Assembly (NCBI RefSeq): GCF_036898825.1
Contig: NZ_JARUND010000002.1
Coordinates: 4,278,001-4,342,000 of the forward strand
Direction: 5' to 3'
DNA: 64,000 nt
Source: Streptomyces sp. B21-083
GTDB lineage: Bacteria > Actinomycetota > Actinomycetes > Streptomycetales > Streptomycetaceae
Shown: in pieces, positions 33,838-42,574 of the stretch
How the letters are laid out: every line of letters starts with the position of its first letter
Position numbering within the stretch: position 1 is the first letter of the stretch
The notes under the pieces: generated by a model
Told to the model about the DNA's origin: nothing
Database searches by the model: none
The model's input: the letters and a program-made list of their open reading frames with translations, nothing else
Position numbers and translations under genes: made by a program

Positions 33838-34179
33838 ATGTCGTCGTCGATCCTCCGCTCCGTAGTCCTGTTCCTCGTAGCCGCCCTGTTCGAGATCGGC
33901 GGCGCCTGGCTCGTCTGGCAGGGCGTACGGGAGCACCGCGGCTGGGTGTGGATCGGCGCGGGCATGCTGGCACTGGGTGCGTACGGGTTCGTCGCCACCC
34001 TCCAGCCCGACGCTGAGTTCGGCCGCATCCTGGCCGCGTACGGCGGTGTCTTCGTCGCCGGTTCACTGGCCTGGGGCATGGCGGCGGACGGCTACCGCCC
34101 GGACCGCTGGGACGTGACGGGCGCGCTGATCTGCCTCGCCGGCATGGCCGTGATCATGTACGCCCCGCGCGGCGACTGA
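33838..34179 (+). CDS. YnfA-family (UPF0060) small membrane protein
   Basis: A 113-residue protein with four membrane helices and the YnfA hallmarks: [25 protein letters not shown], then [66 protein letters not shown]. It is related to the small multidrug resistance (SMR/EmrE) superfamily; function in actinobacteria is unproven. ATG at 33838 gives the standard family length; the extra 14 codons upstream in frame are not conserved in type. Confidence 0.92.
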   Translation: MSSSILRSVVLFLVAALFEIGGAWLVWQGVREHRGWVWIGAGMLALGAYGFVATLQPDAEFGRILAAYGGVFVAGSLAWGMAADGYRPDRWDVTGALICLAGMAVIMYAPRGD

Positions 34180-34207
34180 CGCCGACGGCGGACACGGAAA
34201 AGGCCGG

Positions 34208-34224
34208 GCCGCCTGACCGGCGGC
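34208..34224 (+). terminator. Weak hairpin after ynfA
   Basis: GCCGCC-TGACC-GGCGGC, a 6-base stem 28 bases after the stop, preceded by GGAAAAGG. No T-run. Confidence 0.3.
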
Positions 34225-34396
34225 GGTCCGAACTGCCCCCGGAGCCTTCTTTCCCCACCGCCGCCGTCTCCCCGGGGCGACCGCGCGGCGGCCCACGCTC
34301 CGGACGCTTCGCCGCCCACTCCCCGCGCCTGCCTATCCTGGGCAGCAGCTCAGCCGCCCAGCAGCCCGCTATCCCGAACACCCGAGGAGCAGTCCC

Positions 34397-35173
34397 ATGG
34401 CCGCCGCCGCCCCGTCCGCCGCCTCCCGCATCGCTGTGATCACCGGCGCGAGCAGCGGAATCGGCGCCGCGACGGCCCGAGGGCTCGCCGCGGCCGGCTA
34501 CCGCGTCGTCCTGACGGCCCGCCGCAAGGACCGCATCGAGGCGCTGGCCGAGGAGATCAACGCGACCGGCGGCCAGGCCGCGGCGTACCCCCTGGACGTC
34601 ACCGACCGCACGGCGGTGGACGAGTTCGCGGGCGCCTTCAAGACCATCGGCGTCCTGGTCAACAACGCGGGCGGCGCACTCGGCGCCGACCCGGTGGCCA
34701 CCGGTGACCCGGCCGACTGGCGCCAGATGTACGAGACCAACGTCATCGGCACCCTCAACCTCACCCAGGCCCTCCTCCCCGCCCTCACGGCGAGCGGCGA
34801 CGGCACGATCGTGGTCGTCTCCTCCACCGCCGGCCACGGCACCTACGAGGGCGGCGGAGGCTACGTCGCCGCCAAGCACGGCGCCCACGTCCTGGCTGAG
34901 ACACTGCGCCTGGAGATCGTCGGCACGCCGGTCCGGGTCATCGAGATCGCGCCGGGCATGGTGAAGACGGACGAGTTCGCCCTGACCCGCTTCTCCGGCG
35001 ACACGGAGAAGGCGGCCAAGGTCTACGAGGGCGTCGCCGAGCCCCTCACCGCCGACGACGTGGCCGACACGATCACCTGGACGGTCACCCGCCCGAGCCA
35101 CGTCAACGTCGACCTCCTGGTCCTGCGCCCCCGCGCCCAGGCATCGAACACGAAGGTCCACAGGGACGCGTGA
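34397..35173 (+). CDS. Short-chain dehydrogenase/reductase (SDR)
   Basis: A 258-residue classical SDR. Cofactor motif TGASSGIG (about residues 17-24) and the NADP-favouring ARRKDRI, NNAGGALG, catalytic Ser in VVVSSTAGHG and the YVAAKHG Tyr/Lys pair are all present, as is the PGMVKTDEF loop. It is of the YdfG/serine-3-dehydrogenase subgroup, so a small hydroxy acid or hydroxy-amino acid is a plausible substrate. ATG at 34397. Its stop overlaps the ATG of a 55-residue membrane protein by one base (TGATG). Confidence 0.92.
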   Translation: MAAAAPSAASRIAVITGASSGIGAATARGLAAAGYRVVLTARRKDRIEALAEEINATGGQAAAYPLDVTDRTAVDEFAGAFKTIGVLVNNAGGALGADPVATGDPADWRQMYETNVIGTLNLTQALLPALTASGDGTIVVVSSTAGHGTYEGGGGYVAAKHGAHVLAETLRLEIVGTPVRVIEIAPGMVKTDEFALTRFSGDTEKAAKVYEGVAEPLTADDVADTITWTVTRPSHVNVDLLVLRPRAQASNTKVHRDA

Positions 35174-35340
35174 TGAGCGACGACACGGACGCCACGAACG
35201 CCAGGGACCAGGAGCAACGGCTCCTGGCCCTGGAGAAGAAACGCGAACGGTACGTCTGGTACTACCTCGCGTACTTCCTCTTCGGCATCCACCTCGTGGC
35301 CTTCGTGATGATCTACGCGGTGAAACACGCCCCGAAGTAG
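35173..35340 (+). CDS. Small membrane protein (DUF6126-like)
   Basis: A 55-residue protein starting at the ATG that overlaps the SDR stop. A charged N-terminal helix (RDQEQRLLALEKKRER) is followed by one hydrophobic helix (YYLAYFLFGIHLVAFVMIYAV) and a short basic end, which matches the small DUF6126 family of streptomycetes. Translational coupling suggests it is made with the dehydrogenase; function unknown. Confidence 0.7.
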   Translation: MSDDTDATNARDQEQRLLALEKKRERYVWYYLAYFLFGIHLVAFVMIYAVKHAPK

Positions 35341-35366
35341 GCGACATGCGTCAGGCGTCAGGCACG

Positions 35367-36560
35367 TCAGCCCTTCACGCAGACAACCTGCTTCAGCTTC
35401 GCCACGACCTCCACCAGGTCCCGCTGCTGGTCGATGACCTGCTCGATCGGCTTGTAGGCACCCGGGATCTCGTCCACGACGCCGGAGTCCTTACGGCACT
35501 CCACGCCCCGCGTCTGCTCCTCCAGGTCCTTCGTCGAGAAGCGCCGCTTGGCCGCGGTGCGGCTCATACGCCGACCGGCGCCGTGCGAGGCCGAGTTGAA
35601 GGCCTTCTCGTTGCCGAGACCCTTCACGATGTACGAACCCGTGCCCATGGAGCCCGGGATGATGCCGTACTCGCCGGAGCCGGCCCGGATCGCCCCCTTA
35701 CGGGTGACGAGCAGGTCCATGCCCTCGTACCGTTCCTCGGAGACGTAGTTGTGGTGGGCGCTGATCTCCGGTTCGAAGGTCGGCTTCGCCTTCCGGAACT
35801 CCTTGCCGATCACGTCCTTCAGCAGCGCCATCATGATCGAGCGGTTGTACTTCGCGTACTCCTGCGCCCAGAAGAGGTCGTTGCGGTAGGCCGCCATCTG
35901 CGGGGTGTCCGCGATGAAGACGGCGAGGTCGCGGTCGACCAGCCCCTGGTTGTGCGACAGCTTCTGGGCCACGCCGATGTGGAAGTCGGCCAGTTCCTTG
36001 CCGATGTTGCGAGAACCGGAGTGCAGCATCAGCCAGACAGAATCATTCGTATCTACACATACCTCGATAAAATGATTTCCACTTCCCAGCGTTCCTATCT
36101 GCTTCGTGGCCCGCTCCTCACGGAACTTCACCGCATCCGCAACCCCGTCGAACCGCCCCCAGAAGTCGTCCCACCCCCCGGTCGCGAACCCGTGCAGCCG
36201 CCCCGGATCGACGGGACTGTCGTGCATCCCGCGCCCCACCGGAATCGCCTCCTCGACCTTCGACCGCAGCCGGGACAGGTCGCCCGGCAGGTCGTTGGCC
36301 GTGAGCGACGTCTTCACGGCGGACATTCCGCAGCCGATGTCGACCCCGACCGCCGCCGGGCACACCGCACCCTGCATCGCGATGACCGAGCCGACCGTCG
36401 CCCCCTTGCCGAAGTGGACGTCCGGCATGACCGCCAGGCCCTTGATCCACGGCAGCGTCGACACGTTCCGCAGCTGCTGCATCGCGACGTCCTCGACGGA
36501 CGCCGGGTCGGCCCACATACGGATGGGCACCTTCGCGCCCGGCACTTCCACGTACGACAT
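35367..36560 (-). CDS. rtcB: RNA-splicing ligase RtcB
   Basis: A 397-residue GTP- and manganese-dependent RNA ligase that joins 2',3'-cyclic-phosphate (or 3'-phosphate) and 5'-OH RNA ends. Metal and guanylylation motifs are intact: DVHFGKG, VDIGCGM (metal Cys), LGSGNHF, HSGSRNIG, HHNYV, SMGTGSYIV and the nucleophile His in SHGAGRRMSR. ATG at 36560 is preferred because the family begins right there (MSYVEVPGAKVPIRMW); the longer frame has no similarity. No archease gene accompanies it. A 70-base AT-rich patch (36031-36100) lies over the GSGNHF-coding segment. It is divergent from a DUF3558-like lipoprotein gene. Confidence 0.95.
   Translation of the reverse strand: MSYVEVPGAKVPIRMWADPASVEDVAMQQLRNVSTLPWIKGLAVMPDVHFGKGATVGSVIAMQGAVCPAAVGVDIGCGMSAVKTSLTANDLPGDLSRLRSKVEEAIPVGRGMHDSPVDPGRLHGFATGGWDDFWGRFDGVADAVKFREERATKQIGTLGSGNHFIEVCVDTNDSVWLMLHSGSRNIGKELADFHIGVAQKLSHNQGLVDRDLAVFIADTPQMAAYRNDLFWAQEYAKYNRSIMMALLKDVIGKEFRKAKPTFEPEISAHHNYVSEERYEGMDLLVTRKGAIRAGSGEYGIIPGSMGTGSYIVKGLGNEKAFNSASHGAGRRMSRTAAKRRFSTKDLEEQTRGVECRKDSGVVDEIPGAYKPIEQVIDQQRDLVEVVAKLKQVVCVKG
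36031..36100 (-). other. AT-rich, rare-codon patch within rtcB
   Basis: 29 of 70 bases are G or C (counted), against a much higher share in the rest of the gene. The codons here (CAT TTT ATC GAG GTA TGT GTA GAT) are unusual for streptomycetes but encode the conserved LGSGNHFIEV active-site stretch. Confidence 0.6.
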
Positions 36561-36785
36561 ATCGTCCTCATTCCCCCGGAAAACCAACAGAAGTCCCAAA
36601 TCGCAAAACCGGCGCCAAGGTCAACGAAAGGGATGCCGGACCGGCGAACACGGTGGTGCGTGCGATAGACATTGTCTGCCGGTGAGGCCCCTGCGCGGCA
36701 AGCGATTAAGCAGCGGGGACACTGGTGCGAGCACTTCCCCACAAAGATCGTCCGCATCGTCGACATCGTCGAGAGGAACCTGACC

Positions 36786-37631
36786 GTGCAGCGGAAGGCC
36801 TACGTACCCGGCGTCGCCGCCCTTCTCGCGGCGTTGCTGGCCGGCTGCACCGGCGGCTCGGGCGGGGGTGACACCGCCGAGGACGCCAAGCCCGGCGACA
36901 CCGGCACCACGACCACCGCCGCCCAGCCCGGCCGGTACCTCACGCTCCCCGAGCCCTGCGCAGCGGTCGGTCAGGACGCCCTCGACTCGCTGCTGCCCGG
37001 CATCAGGGAGATCGCGGACAAGGACCAGCGGGAGCAGGCGTACGCGGGCGAGTCGACGCTCACGTACAACACGGACCGGAAGGTCGGCTGCCGCTGGAAG
37101 GTGGAGTCCACGGACGCCACCGACCATCTCCTCGTCGACTTCGAACGGGTCGTGTCCTACGACAACTCCGTGAGCGACGACAGCCAGGCGAAGGACCTCT
37201 TCGCGACCAAGGTGGTCGCCGCCGACCTTCCGGAGCCCGTCGTCTCCACCACCGCCACACCCGCCGCGCCCAGTGCGTCCGCGTCCCCGTCCTCCAGCGG
37301 GTCCGCCGACCCCACCGACGCGGCCTCGGCCTCCGTCTCCACCTCGGCCTCCGCCTCCCCGGGCACCGACACGGACGCCGAGTCGGCCGCCGCCCTCCAG
37401 CCGCGCGTTCTCGACGGTCTCGGCGACGAGGCGTTCCTCGACGACGCGCTGAGCGGCGCCGATTCAACGGCCCAGCAGCGGACGGTAACTGTGGCGTTCC
37501 GCACGTCCAACGTGATCGTGACCATCGAGTACGTCGAGCAGCCGACGACGTCCGGCACGATGCCTGACAGCAAGGAAATGCAGGACAGGGCACAGAAACT
37601 GGCCTCCCGGCTCGCCGGCGCGTTCAACTGA
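36786..37631 (+). CDS. DUF3558-like lipoprotein
   Basis: A 281-residue exported lipoprotein: GTG start with GAGAGGAA upstream, signal peptide with lipobox LLAGC, a Gly/Thr-rich linker, then the DUF3558-like domain (LPEPCAAVGQDALDSLLPG...CRWKVES...LLVDFERV). A Ser/Ala/Pro-rich insertion (about 175-215) precedes the final RTVTVAFRTSNVIVTIEY strands. The next gene encodes a related protein, so the pair is probably a tandem duplication. Function of the family is unknown; surface location is likely. Confidence 0.8.
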   Translation: MQRKAYVPGVAALLAALLAGCTGGSGGGDTAEDAKPGDTGTTTTAAQPGRYLTLPEPCAAVGQDALDSLLPGIREIADKDQREQAYAGESTLTYNTDRKVGCRWKVESTDATDHLLVDFERVVSYDNSVSDDSQAKDLFATKVVAADLPEPVVSTTATPAAPSASASPSSSGSADPTDAASASVSTSASASPGTDTDAESAAALQPRVLDGLGDEAFLDDALSGADSTAQQRTVTVAFRTSNVIVTIEYVEQPTTSGTMPDSKEMQDRAQKLASRLAGAFN

Positions 37632-37783
37632 GAGACGGCCCGGGTCCCCTTGTACCGCCCGTCCGGAAAGGGCGTGAAGCAGAACCGCACGCCCCCCTCA
37701 CCGCGTACCGTGGCCCCTTCGGACCCGATCCGACCGCAGGAACCGAGAGCCGCAGGAACCACCGCGCGATGAGTGAAGGAACC

Positions 37784-38719
37784 ATGCACCGACCCGCACA
37801 GCGAGACCAGCGCAGCCGGACCGCCGTAGTGACGACGAAGCGACGGCAGCACGCCCTCGCAGCCCTCGCCGCCGTCCCCGTCCTCCTCCTGGCGGCCGTC
37901 GGCTGCTCCTCCGACTCGGGATCCGACTCCGGGTCGGGATCGGGTTCCACCGACAACGCGGCGAAGACGACGGAGCCTGGTGCGGGCGAGACGGTGAGCG
38001 CGTCGCCGACCGTGCAGGCGGCGGCGTACCAGAAGCTTCCCGAGCCGTGCGCGGTGCTGTCGACGAGGACGCTGAAGGAACTGGTCCCGAAGGGTGTGAA
38101 GTCGGGCAAGGAAGGATCGTCCAACGACACCACCACGCGCGGCAGTTGCTCCTGGACGAGCCTCGTCAACAACGGTGTGAAGGGCTCCCAGTTCCGCTGG
38201 CTGAACGTGTCGTTGCTGCGCTTCGAGTCGACCGCGTCGCGCGGTTCCGGCAACGAGCTGGCGCAGAAGTACTACGAGAGCCAGGTGCAGGACGCCCAGT
38301 CGGCGGCGGGTGCGAAGAACGTCAGTTCGGCGCCGGTGGCCGGTGCGGGGGACGACGCGACGTCGGTGCGCTACGACCTGAAGAAAAAGGAAGGGTCCTT
38401 CCGCCAGCAGACGGTGGTGGTCCGGGTCGAGAACGTCGTCGTGACCCTCGACTACAACGGTGCCGGGCTGGCGGGCGAGAAGACGCCGAGCGCGGACAGT
38501 CTGGCGAAGGCGGCGGTGAAGGCGGTCAAGGAGACCGTCTCGAAGGTGTCGTCGGAGAACGGCGAGGGTGGCGCGGCCGCCCCGGATCCCGCCAACTCGC
38601 CCAGCGCGTCGGCGAGTTCGTCGGCGAAGCCGAGCGCGTCCCCGTCCGAGTCGGCGACGAAGCCGGCTGCGAAGGCGCCTGCCGCGTCCGCGTCCCCCTC
38701 AGCGTCGAAGAAGAACTGA
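37784..38719 (+). CDS. DUF3558-like lipoprotein, paralogue of the preceding gene
   Basis: A 311-residue lipoprotein (lipobox LLAAVGC) with the same order as its neighbour: LPEPCAVLSTRTLKELVPKG, CSWTSLVNN...FRWLNVSLLRFES, then RQQTVVVRVENVVVTLDYNG. The tail after about residue 255 is a Ser/Ala/Pro/Lys low-complexity stretch that may span or contact the wall. ATG at 37784 has GAAGGA upstream; ATG at 37769 is also possible. It lies 152 bases after the first paralogue. Confidence 0.78.
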   Translation: MHRPAQRDQRSRTAVVTTKRRQHALAALAAVPVLLLAAVGCSSDSGSDSGSGSGSTDNAAKTTEPGAGETVSASPTVQAAAYQKLPEPCAVLSTRTLKELVPKGVKSGKEGSSNDTTTRGSCSWTSLVNNGVKGSQFRWLNVSLLRFESTASRGSGNELAQKYYESQVQDAQSAAGAKNVSSAPVAGAGDDATSVRYDLKKKEGSFRQQTVVVRVENVVVTLDYNGAGLAGEKTPSADSLAKAAVKAVKETVSKVSSENGEGGAAAPDPANSPSASASSSAKPSASPSESATKPAAKAPAASASPSASKKN

Positions 38720-38760
38720 CCTTGTCTCGGCAACACGTACGCCGTACACATGTGCCACCC

Positions 38761-38774
38761 TGTTGCGCGCAACA
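38761..38774. promoter_or_regulatory. Palindromic site upstream of the DUF2637 gene
   Basis: TGTTGCG-CGCAACA is a perfect 14-base palindrome 25 bases before the GTG start at 38799. It is a candidate operator of unknown regulator. Confidence 0.4.
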
Positions 38775-38798
38775 ACACGCACAGGGAGGGGAGTACGG

Positions 38799-40232
38799 GT
38801 GGCCGCGCCACTGCAGCTGACACGAATGCACCGAATACTCATCGGCGTGGTCGTCGCCGGTGCGGTCGTCATCGCCGGGATCGGCTTCGCGGGGTCGTAC
38901 GCCGCCGTCCGTGAACTGGCCCTCAAGAAGGGCTTCGGGAACTTCAGCTACGTCTTCCCGATCGGCATCGACGCGGGCATCTGCGTCCTGCTCGCCCTGG
39001 ACCTCCTGCTCACCTGGATCCGGATCCCGTTCCCGCTGCTGCGCCAGACGGCGTGGCTGCTGACGATGGCGACGATCGCGTTCAACGGCGCGGCGGCCTG
39101 GCCGGACCCGCTGGGCGTGGGCATGCACGCCGTCATCCCGGTGTTGTTCGTGGTGTCGGTGGAGGCGGCCCGGCACGCCATCGGCCGGATGGCGGACATC
39201 ACCGCCGACAAGCACATGGAAGGCGTCCGCCTCACCCGCTGGCTCCTGTCCCCCCTCCCCACGTTCCTCCTCTGGCGCCGGATGAAGCTGTGGGAGCTGC
39301 GCTCCTACGACCAGGTCATCAAGCTGGAGCAGGAACGTCTCGTCTACCAGGCCCGCCTGCACGCCCGCTTCGGCCGGGCCTGGCGGCGCAAGGCCCCGGT
39401 GGAGTCCCTGATGCCGCTGCGCCTCGCCCGCTACGGCGTCCCCCTCATGGAGACGGCCCCCTCGGGTCTGGCGGCGGCGGGCATCGAACCGGCTGTGCTG
39501 CCACCGGCCCCGCAGCCCGCCCTGGAGACGGCCGACGCGAGCGCGAGCGGTCGCACGGCGGAGGCGGCACCCGCCGTACAGAACGGCGCGGACACGGCAC
39601 CCGCCCAGGAACAGCGCCCCGCTCCCGAGGGGAGCGCCCCGGTCGGCGCCGAGCCCCAGAACCCGTGGCTCCAGGCGCGCGACCCGCGGGCCATCGCGTA
39701 CCAGGGCGGCTACGACCCGACGTACGACCCCGAGACCGCGGACGCCCAGTGGTACGAGGAGCAGCAGCAGGCCGAGCGGTACGAGCAGTACGAGGGCCAG
39801 CAGCAGTTCGAGGCGCAGCGGCAGTTCGAGGCCCAGCGGCGAGTCGAGGAGCAGCAGCGTTTCGAGGAGCAGCAGCGCTTCGACGAGCAGCGGTTCGAGC
39901 AGCGGATGCTCCGGCAGCGGTTCGAGGAGCCGCCGGCCGACGCCCCGGAGACCTCCCCGGAGGACACCGGCACCTTCCCCATCCCGGCCGGTCCCGGCCG
40001 TACCCGGGACATGGGCGCGGGCGGCGGCACCCCGGAGCCGACCCCGACGGAGGAGGACTACTACATGGTCTTCAAGAAGTCGATAGACGGTAGTTACCCG
40101 ACCTCGGGCCAGTTCCGCGGGGATGTGGAAGCGACGTTCGGCACCACGCTTCCGCAGCGCGAAACCGACCGGATGGTCGCCCGCTTCACCAACCGTCACA
40201 CGGCGGAACTCCAGGACGACCACATCGCCTGA
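38799..40232 (+). CDS. DUF2637 membrane protein with long coiled, Gln/Glu-rich tail
   Basis: A 477-residue protein. Four membrane helices (about 10-140) form the DUF2637 region with FSYVFPIGIDAGICVLLALDLLLTW and NGAAAWPDPLGVGMHAVIPVLFVVSVEAARH, as in the Spd-type proteins of Streptomyces plasmids and their chromosomal relatives. A basic cytoplasmic region follows, then an Ala/Pro-rich linker and a Gln/Glu/Arg-rich coiled segment (QQQFEAQRQFEAQRRVEEQQRFEEQQRF, about 325-375). The tail ends in a helix-turn-helix-like domain (YYMVFKKSIDGSYPTSGQFRGDVEATFG...RMVARFTNRH). That DNA-binding-like end on a membrane protein suggests membrane tethering of DNA or a developmental role. Confidence 0.8.
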   Translation: MAAPLQLTRMHRILIGVVVAGAVVIAGIGFAGSYAAVRELALKKGFGNFSYVFPIGIDAGICVLLALDLLLTWIRIPFPLLRQTAWLLTMATIAFNGAAAWPDPLGVGMHAVIPVLFVVSVEAARHAIGRMADITADKHMEGVRLTRWLLSPLPTFLLWRRMKLWELRSYDQVIKLEQERLVYQARLHARFGRAWRRKAPVESLMPLRLARYGVPLMETAPSGLAAAGIEPAVLPPAPQPALETADASASGRTAEAAPAVQNGADTAPAQEQRPAPEGSAPVGAEPQNPWLQARDPRAIAYQGGYDPTYDPETADAQWYEEQQQAERYEQYEGQQQFEAQRQFEAQRRVEEQQRFEEQQRFDEQRFEQRMLRQRFEEPPADAPETSPEDTGTFPIPAGPGRTRDMGAGGGTPEPTPTEEDYYMVFKKSIDGSYPTSGQFRGDVEATFGTTLPQRETDRMVARFTNRHTAELQDDHIA

Positions 40233-40251
40233 CGTTCTTCTCTGTACGGCG

Positions 40252-40285
40252 GACGGGGCGCCCGGAGTTCACCGGGCGCCCCGTC
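40252..40285. terminator. Terminator between convergent genes
   Basis: GACGGGGCGCCCGG (40252-40265) pairs perfectly with CCGGGCGCCCCGTC (40272-40285) around AGTTCA. It serves the DUF2637 gene and the convergent FG-GAP protein gene. Confidence 0.85.
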
Positions 40286-40301
40286 TTCGTACAAGCGGCT
40301 T

Positions 40302-42515
40302 CTACCGGGCCGCGTAACCGAAGCGGTCGCCGGCGGCGGGGAGGCCGCCGGTGCCGGGCTGGTAGGTGGTGACCGCTGCGACGGCGCCGCCGGCGGTCAC
40401 GTTGGAGTGGGGCAGGGCGTAGAGGGTGCCGTAGGTGCTGGGGCCGAGGGGCATGCCCACGTACAGCTTGGTGCCGGTGTAGTGGATGCTGCTGCCGAGT
40501 TGCTGGCCGGCGGCGGGGGTGCCGGGGATGCCGTCACCGTCGCCCACCTCCAGCCAGCGGTCGTTGGCGCCGGGGGCGCCCAGGAGCGAGAAGGTGTGCA
40601 CGGCGCCGGCGTTGGCGGCGGTGCCGACGGCCTCGTTGGGGTCGCCGACGGCCAGCTTCATCGTCTCCGTGGTGCTGACGGCGCGCGGGGCGGTGTTGAT
40701 GGCGGCCAGGGTGACGCCCATGCGGTCGCCGGCCTCGGATCCGCCGCTGACGTCGTCGTCGGCGGTGCCCTGGTTGATGCCGTACAGCTGGGTGTAGGTG
40801 CCGGCGGCGACGATGCGGAAGGTCAGGACGGTGCCGGTGTCGGCCTTGGCGACGCCGTCGATGTCGAGGTCCTCACCGGGCGAGCCGACCGCGAGGATGG
40901 ACCCGCTGGCGCGTGCATCGCCGAAATGCCGGTAGGGGGCCAGGGCGAGGGAGTAGCCGAACTGGTCGCCGGCCTCGGCGCCGCCGGAGACGGTGTCGAG
41001 GTCCTGGTCGAGGCCGAACTCCGGCGTGGGCAGGCCCGCTGCGGTCAGGGTGTGGGAGAAGACGGCGAGGTTGCCCGCGCCCGCGTCCGCGCCGATGGCC
41101 TCGCCGGGTGCGCCGACGGCGAAGAAGTTGGTGTCGGCCGCGACGGCGCCGCCGAAGCCGTCGTTGGCCTCCGCCGCACCGGGAACGTCGGTGCTGTCCT
41201 GGTGGACGGCGATGTTGGTGCCGCCGTGGATGTAGAAGGCCTCGCCGGCCTTGGCGGCGCCGCTGATGGTCTCGCCGGGCGCGCCGGCCACGATGAAGGG
41301 TTCGCCGTCGGCGGTGACTCCGGCGGCGATCGAGTCACCGAGGCGGTCGCCGGCCTGGGGAGTGCCGGCCTTGAGGGAGCCGGTGCCGGCGCCCTCCTCG
41401 TAGTGGGTGCTCTTCTTGGTGCCGGTGCCGAGGCCGCCGGGGGCGCCGTGCAGGACGTCGACGGCGCCGGTGTCGTCGGGGCTGCCGATGTCCTCGGCGG
41501 GGGTGCCGACGACCAGGTCGGTGCAGCCGTCCTCGTCGTAGTCGACGGTGGCGAGGGACTCGCCGAACCAGTCGCTGGCCTCGGAGGTGCCGGAGACCCA
41601 GTCGAGGTTCTGGTTGATCTCGGCGGTGCCCTTGCCGCCGCCGTACACGATCCGGACGACGCCCGCGGCGGCGACGGTGCCGACGGTGGCGCGCGGGTCG
41701 GAGACGGCGATGTCCTCGACGCCGTCGCAGTTGAAGTCGGTGACGCGCACGGCGCCGGTCTTGGAGTTCACCCAGGAGGCGAGGTCGTCGACGCGGGTGG
41801 CGATGCCGCCGGTGCGGGTCTCGGCGGCGTCGATGCCGAAGCAGCCGCCCTGGTAGGACCGGCTGCTCAGGGCGGCCAGCTGGGCGGTGCCGTTGACCGT
41901 GCGTACGAGGGGCCCGCCGGTGTCGCCCATGCAGGCCGCCGCGCCGCTCTTGCCGGTGACCGTGGCGGAGGTGGTGGTGGACGCGTCCACGGAGAAGGCG
42001 CCGGTGTGCAGGTTGAGCGGCGCCCACTCGGTGGTGCTGCGGCCGAACCCGGAGAGGGTGAGTTCCTCACCGGCGGTGGGCGCGGCGGTGGCCAGGGCGA
42101 TCGGGGTGACGTTGGTGACCGGGCGGTTCAGCCGGGCCAGTACCGCGTCGCGGTCGGTACGGGGGACCAGCTCGACGATCTCGCGGACGGCGCCGCCGGT
42201 GCCGGTCAGGTCGGCGCGGCCGATGGTCGCGGTGGTCTTGAGGGCGGGCTTGCCGGCGGGGACGGTGAGGCCGGCGGCCGGGTCGGCGACGAAGCAGCTG
42301 GCGGCGGTGAGCAGCCATTCCCGGTCGACGAGGACACCGGAGCAGCCTCGGTCGTGGTCGCCGACGGTGACCTGCGCGGTGTAGGCGTAGGTGGTGGTGG
42401 CCGCGGGGACGGCGGGGCCGGTGACGGCGGTGGCGGAGCCGGCGGTGAGCGCGGCGGATCCCAGGGTGAGGCCGGCGGCCAGTGCGGCGAGGCGCACGGG
42501 TCTGGTGTGTCGCAT
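40302..42515 (-). CDS. Secreted trypsin-like pseudoprotease fused to FG-GAP repeats
   Basis: A 737-residue exported protein. After the signal peptide (LAALAAGLTLGSAALTAGSATA) comes an S1-family chymotrypsin-like domain (about 40-255). The triad is not intact: the His position reads TAASC instead of TAAHC, and the Ser position reads GDTGGP instead of GDSGGP, while the Asp site (RTDRDAVLARL) is kept. This predicts a binding rather than proteolytic domain. About 450 residues of FG-GAP/integrin-type beta-propeller repeats follow, each with a calcium-loop motif (DFNCDGVEDIAVSDP, DYDEDGCTDLVVGTP) or a GDRLG/GDQFGYSLA phrase. It is likely released or wall-associated and may bind a macromolecular ligand. 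Confidence 0.85.
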   Translation of the reverse strand: MRHTRPVRLAALAAGLTLGSAALTAGSATAVTGPAVPAATTTYAYTAQVTVGDHDRGCSGVLVDREWLLTAASCFVADPAAGLTVPAGKPALKTTATIGRADLTGTGGAVREIVELVPRTDRDAVLARLNRPVTNVTPIALATAAPTAGEELTLSGFGRSTTEWAPLNLHTGAFSVDASTTTSATVTGKSGAAACMGDTGGPLVRTVNGTAQLAALSSRSYQGGCFGIDAAETRTGGIATRVDDLASWVNSKTGAVRVTDFNCDGVEDIAVSDPRATVGTVAAAGVVRIVYGGGKGTAEINQNLDWVSGTSEASDWFGESLATVDYDEDGCTDLVVGTPAEDIGSPDDTGAVDVLHGAPGGLGTGTKKSTHYEEGAGTGSLKAGTPQAGDRLGDSIAAGVTADGEPFIVAGAPGETISGAAKAGEAFYIHGGTNIAVHQDSTDVPGAAEANDGFGGAVAADTNFFAVGAPGEAIGADAGAGNLAVFSHTLTAAGLPTPEFGLDQDLDTVSGGAEAGDQFGYSLALAPYRHFGDARASGSILAVGSPGEDLDIDGVAKADTGTVLTFRIVAAGTYTQLYGINQGTADDDVSGGSEAGDRMGVTLAAINTAPRAVSTTETMKLAVGDPNEAVGTAANAGAVHTFSLLGAPGANDRWLEVGDGDGIPGTPAAGQQLGSSIHYTGTKLYVGMPLGPSTYGTLYALPHSNVTAGGAVAAVTTYQPGTGGLPAAGDRFGYAAR

Positions 42516-42574
42516 GAAGTCAGTCCTTAGGGTGGATCAGGCAGACAGGTCGGGCAACGGGCGTCGGCCGGGTG

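Noticed and set aside
40407..42530. Plus-strand open frame of about 707 codons opposite the FG-GAP gene
   Set aside because: Gly/Ala/Val-rich antisense shadow; the minus strand has a signal peptide and FG-GAP motifs.
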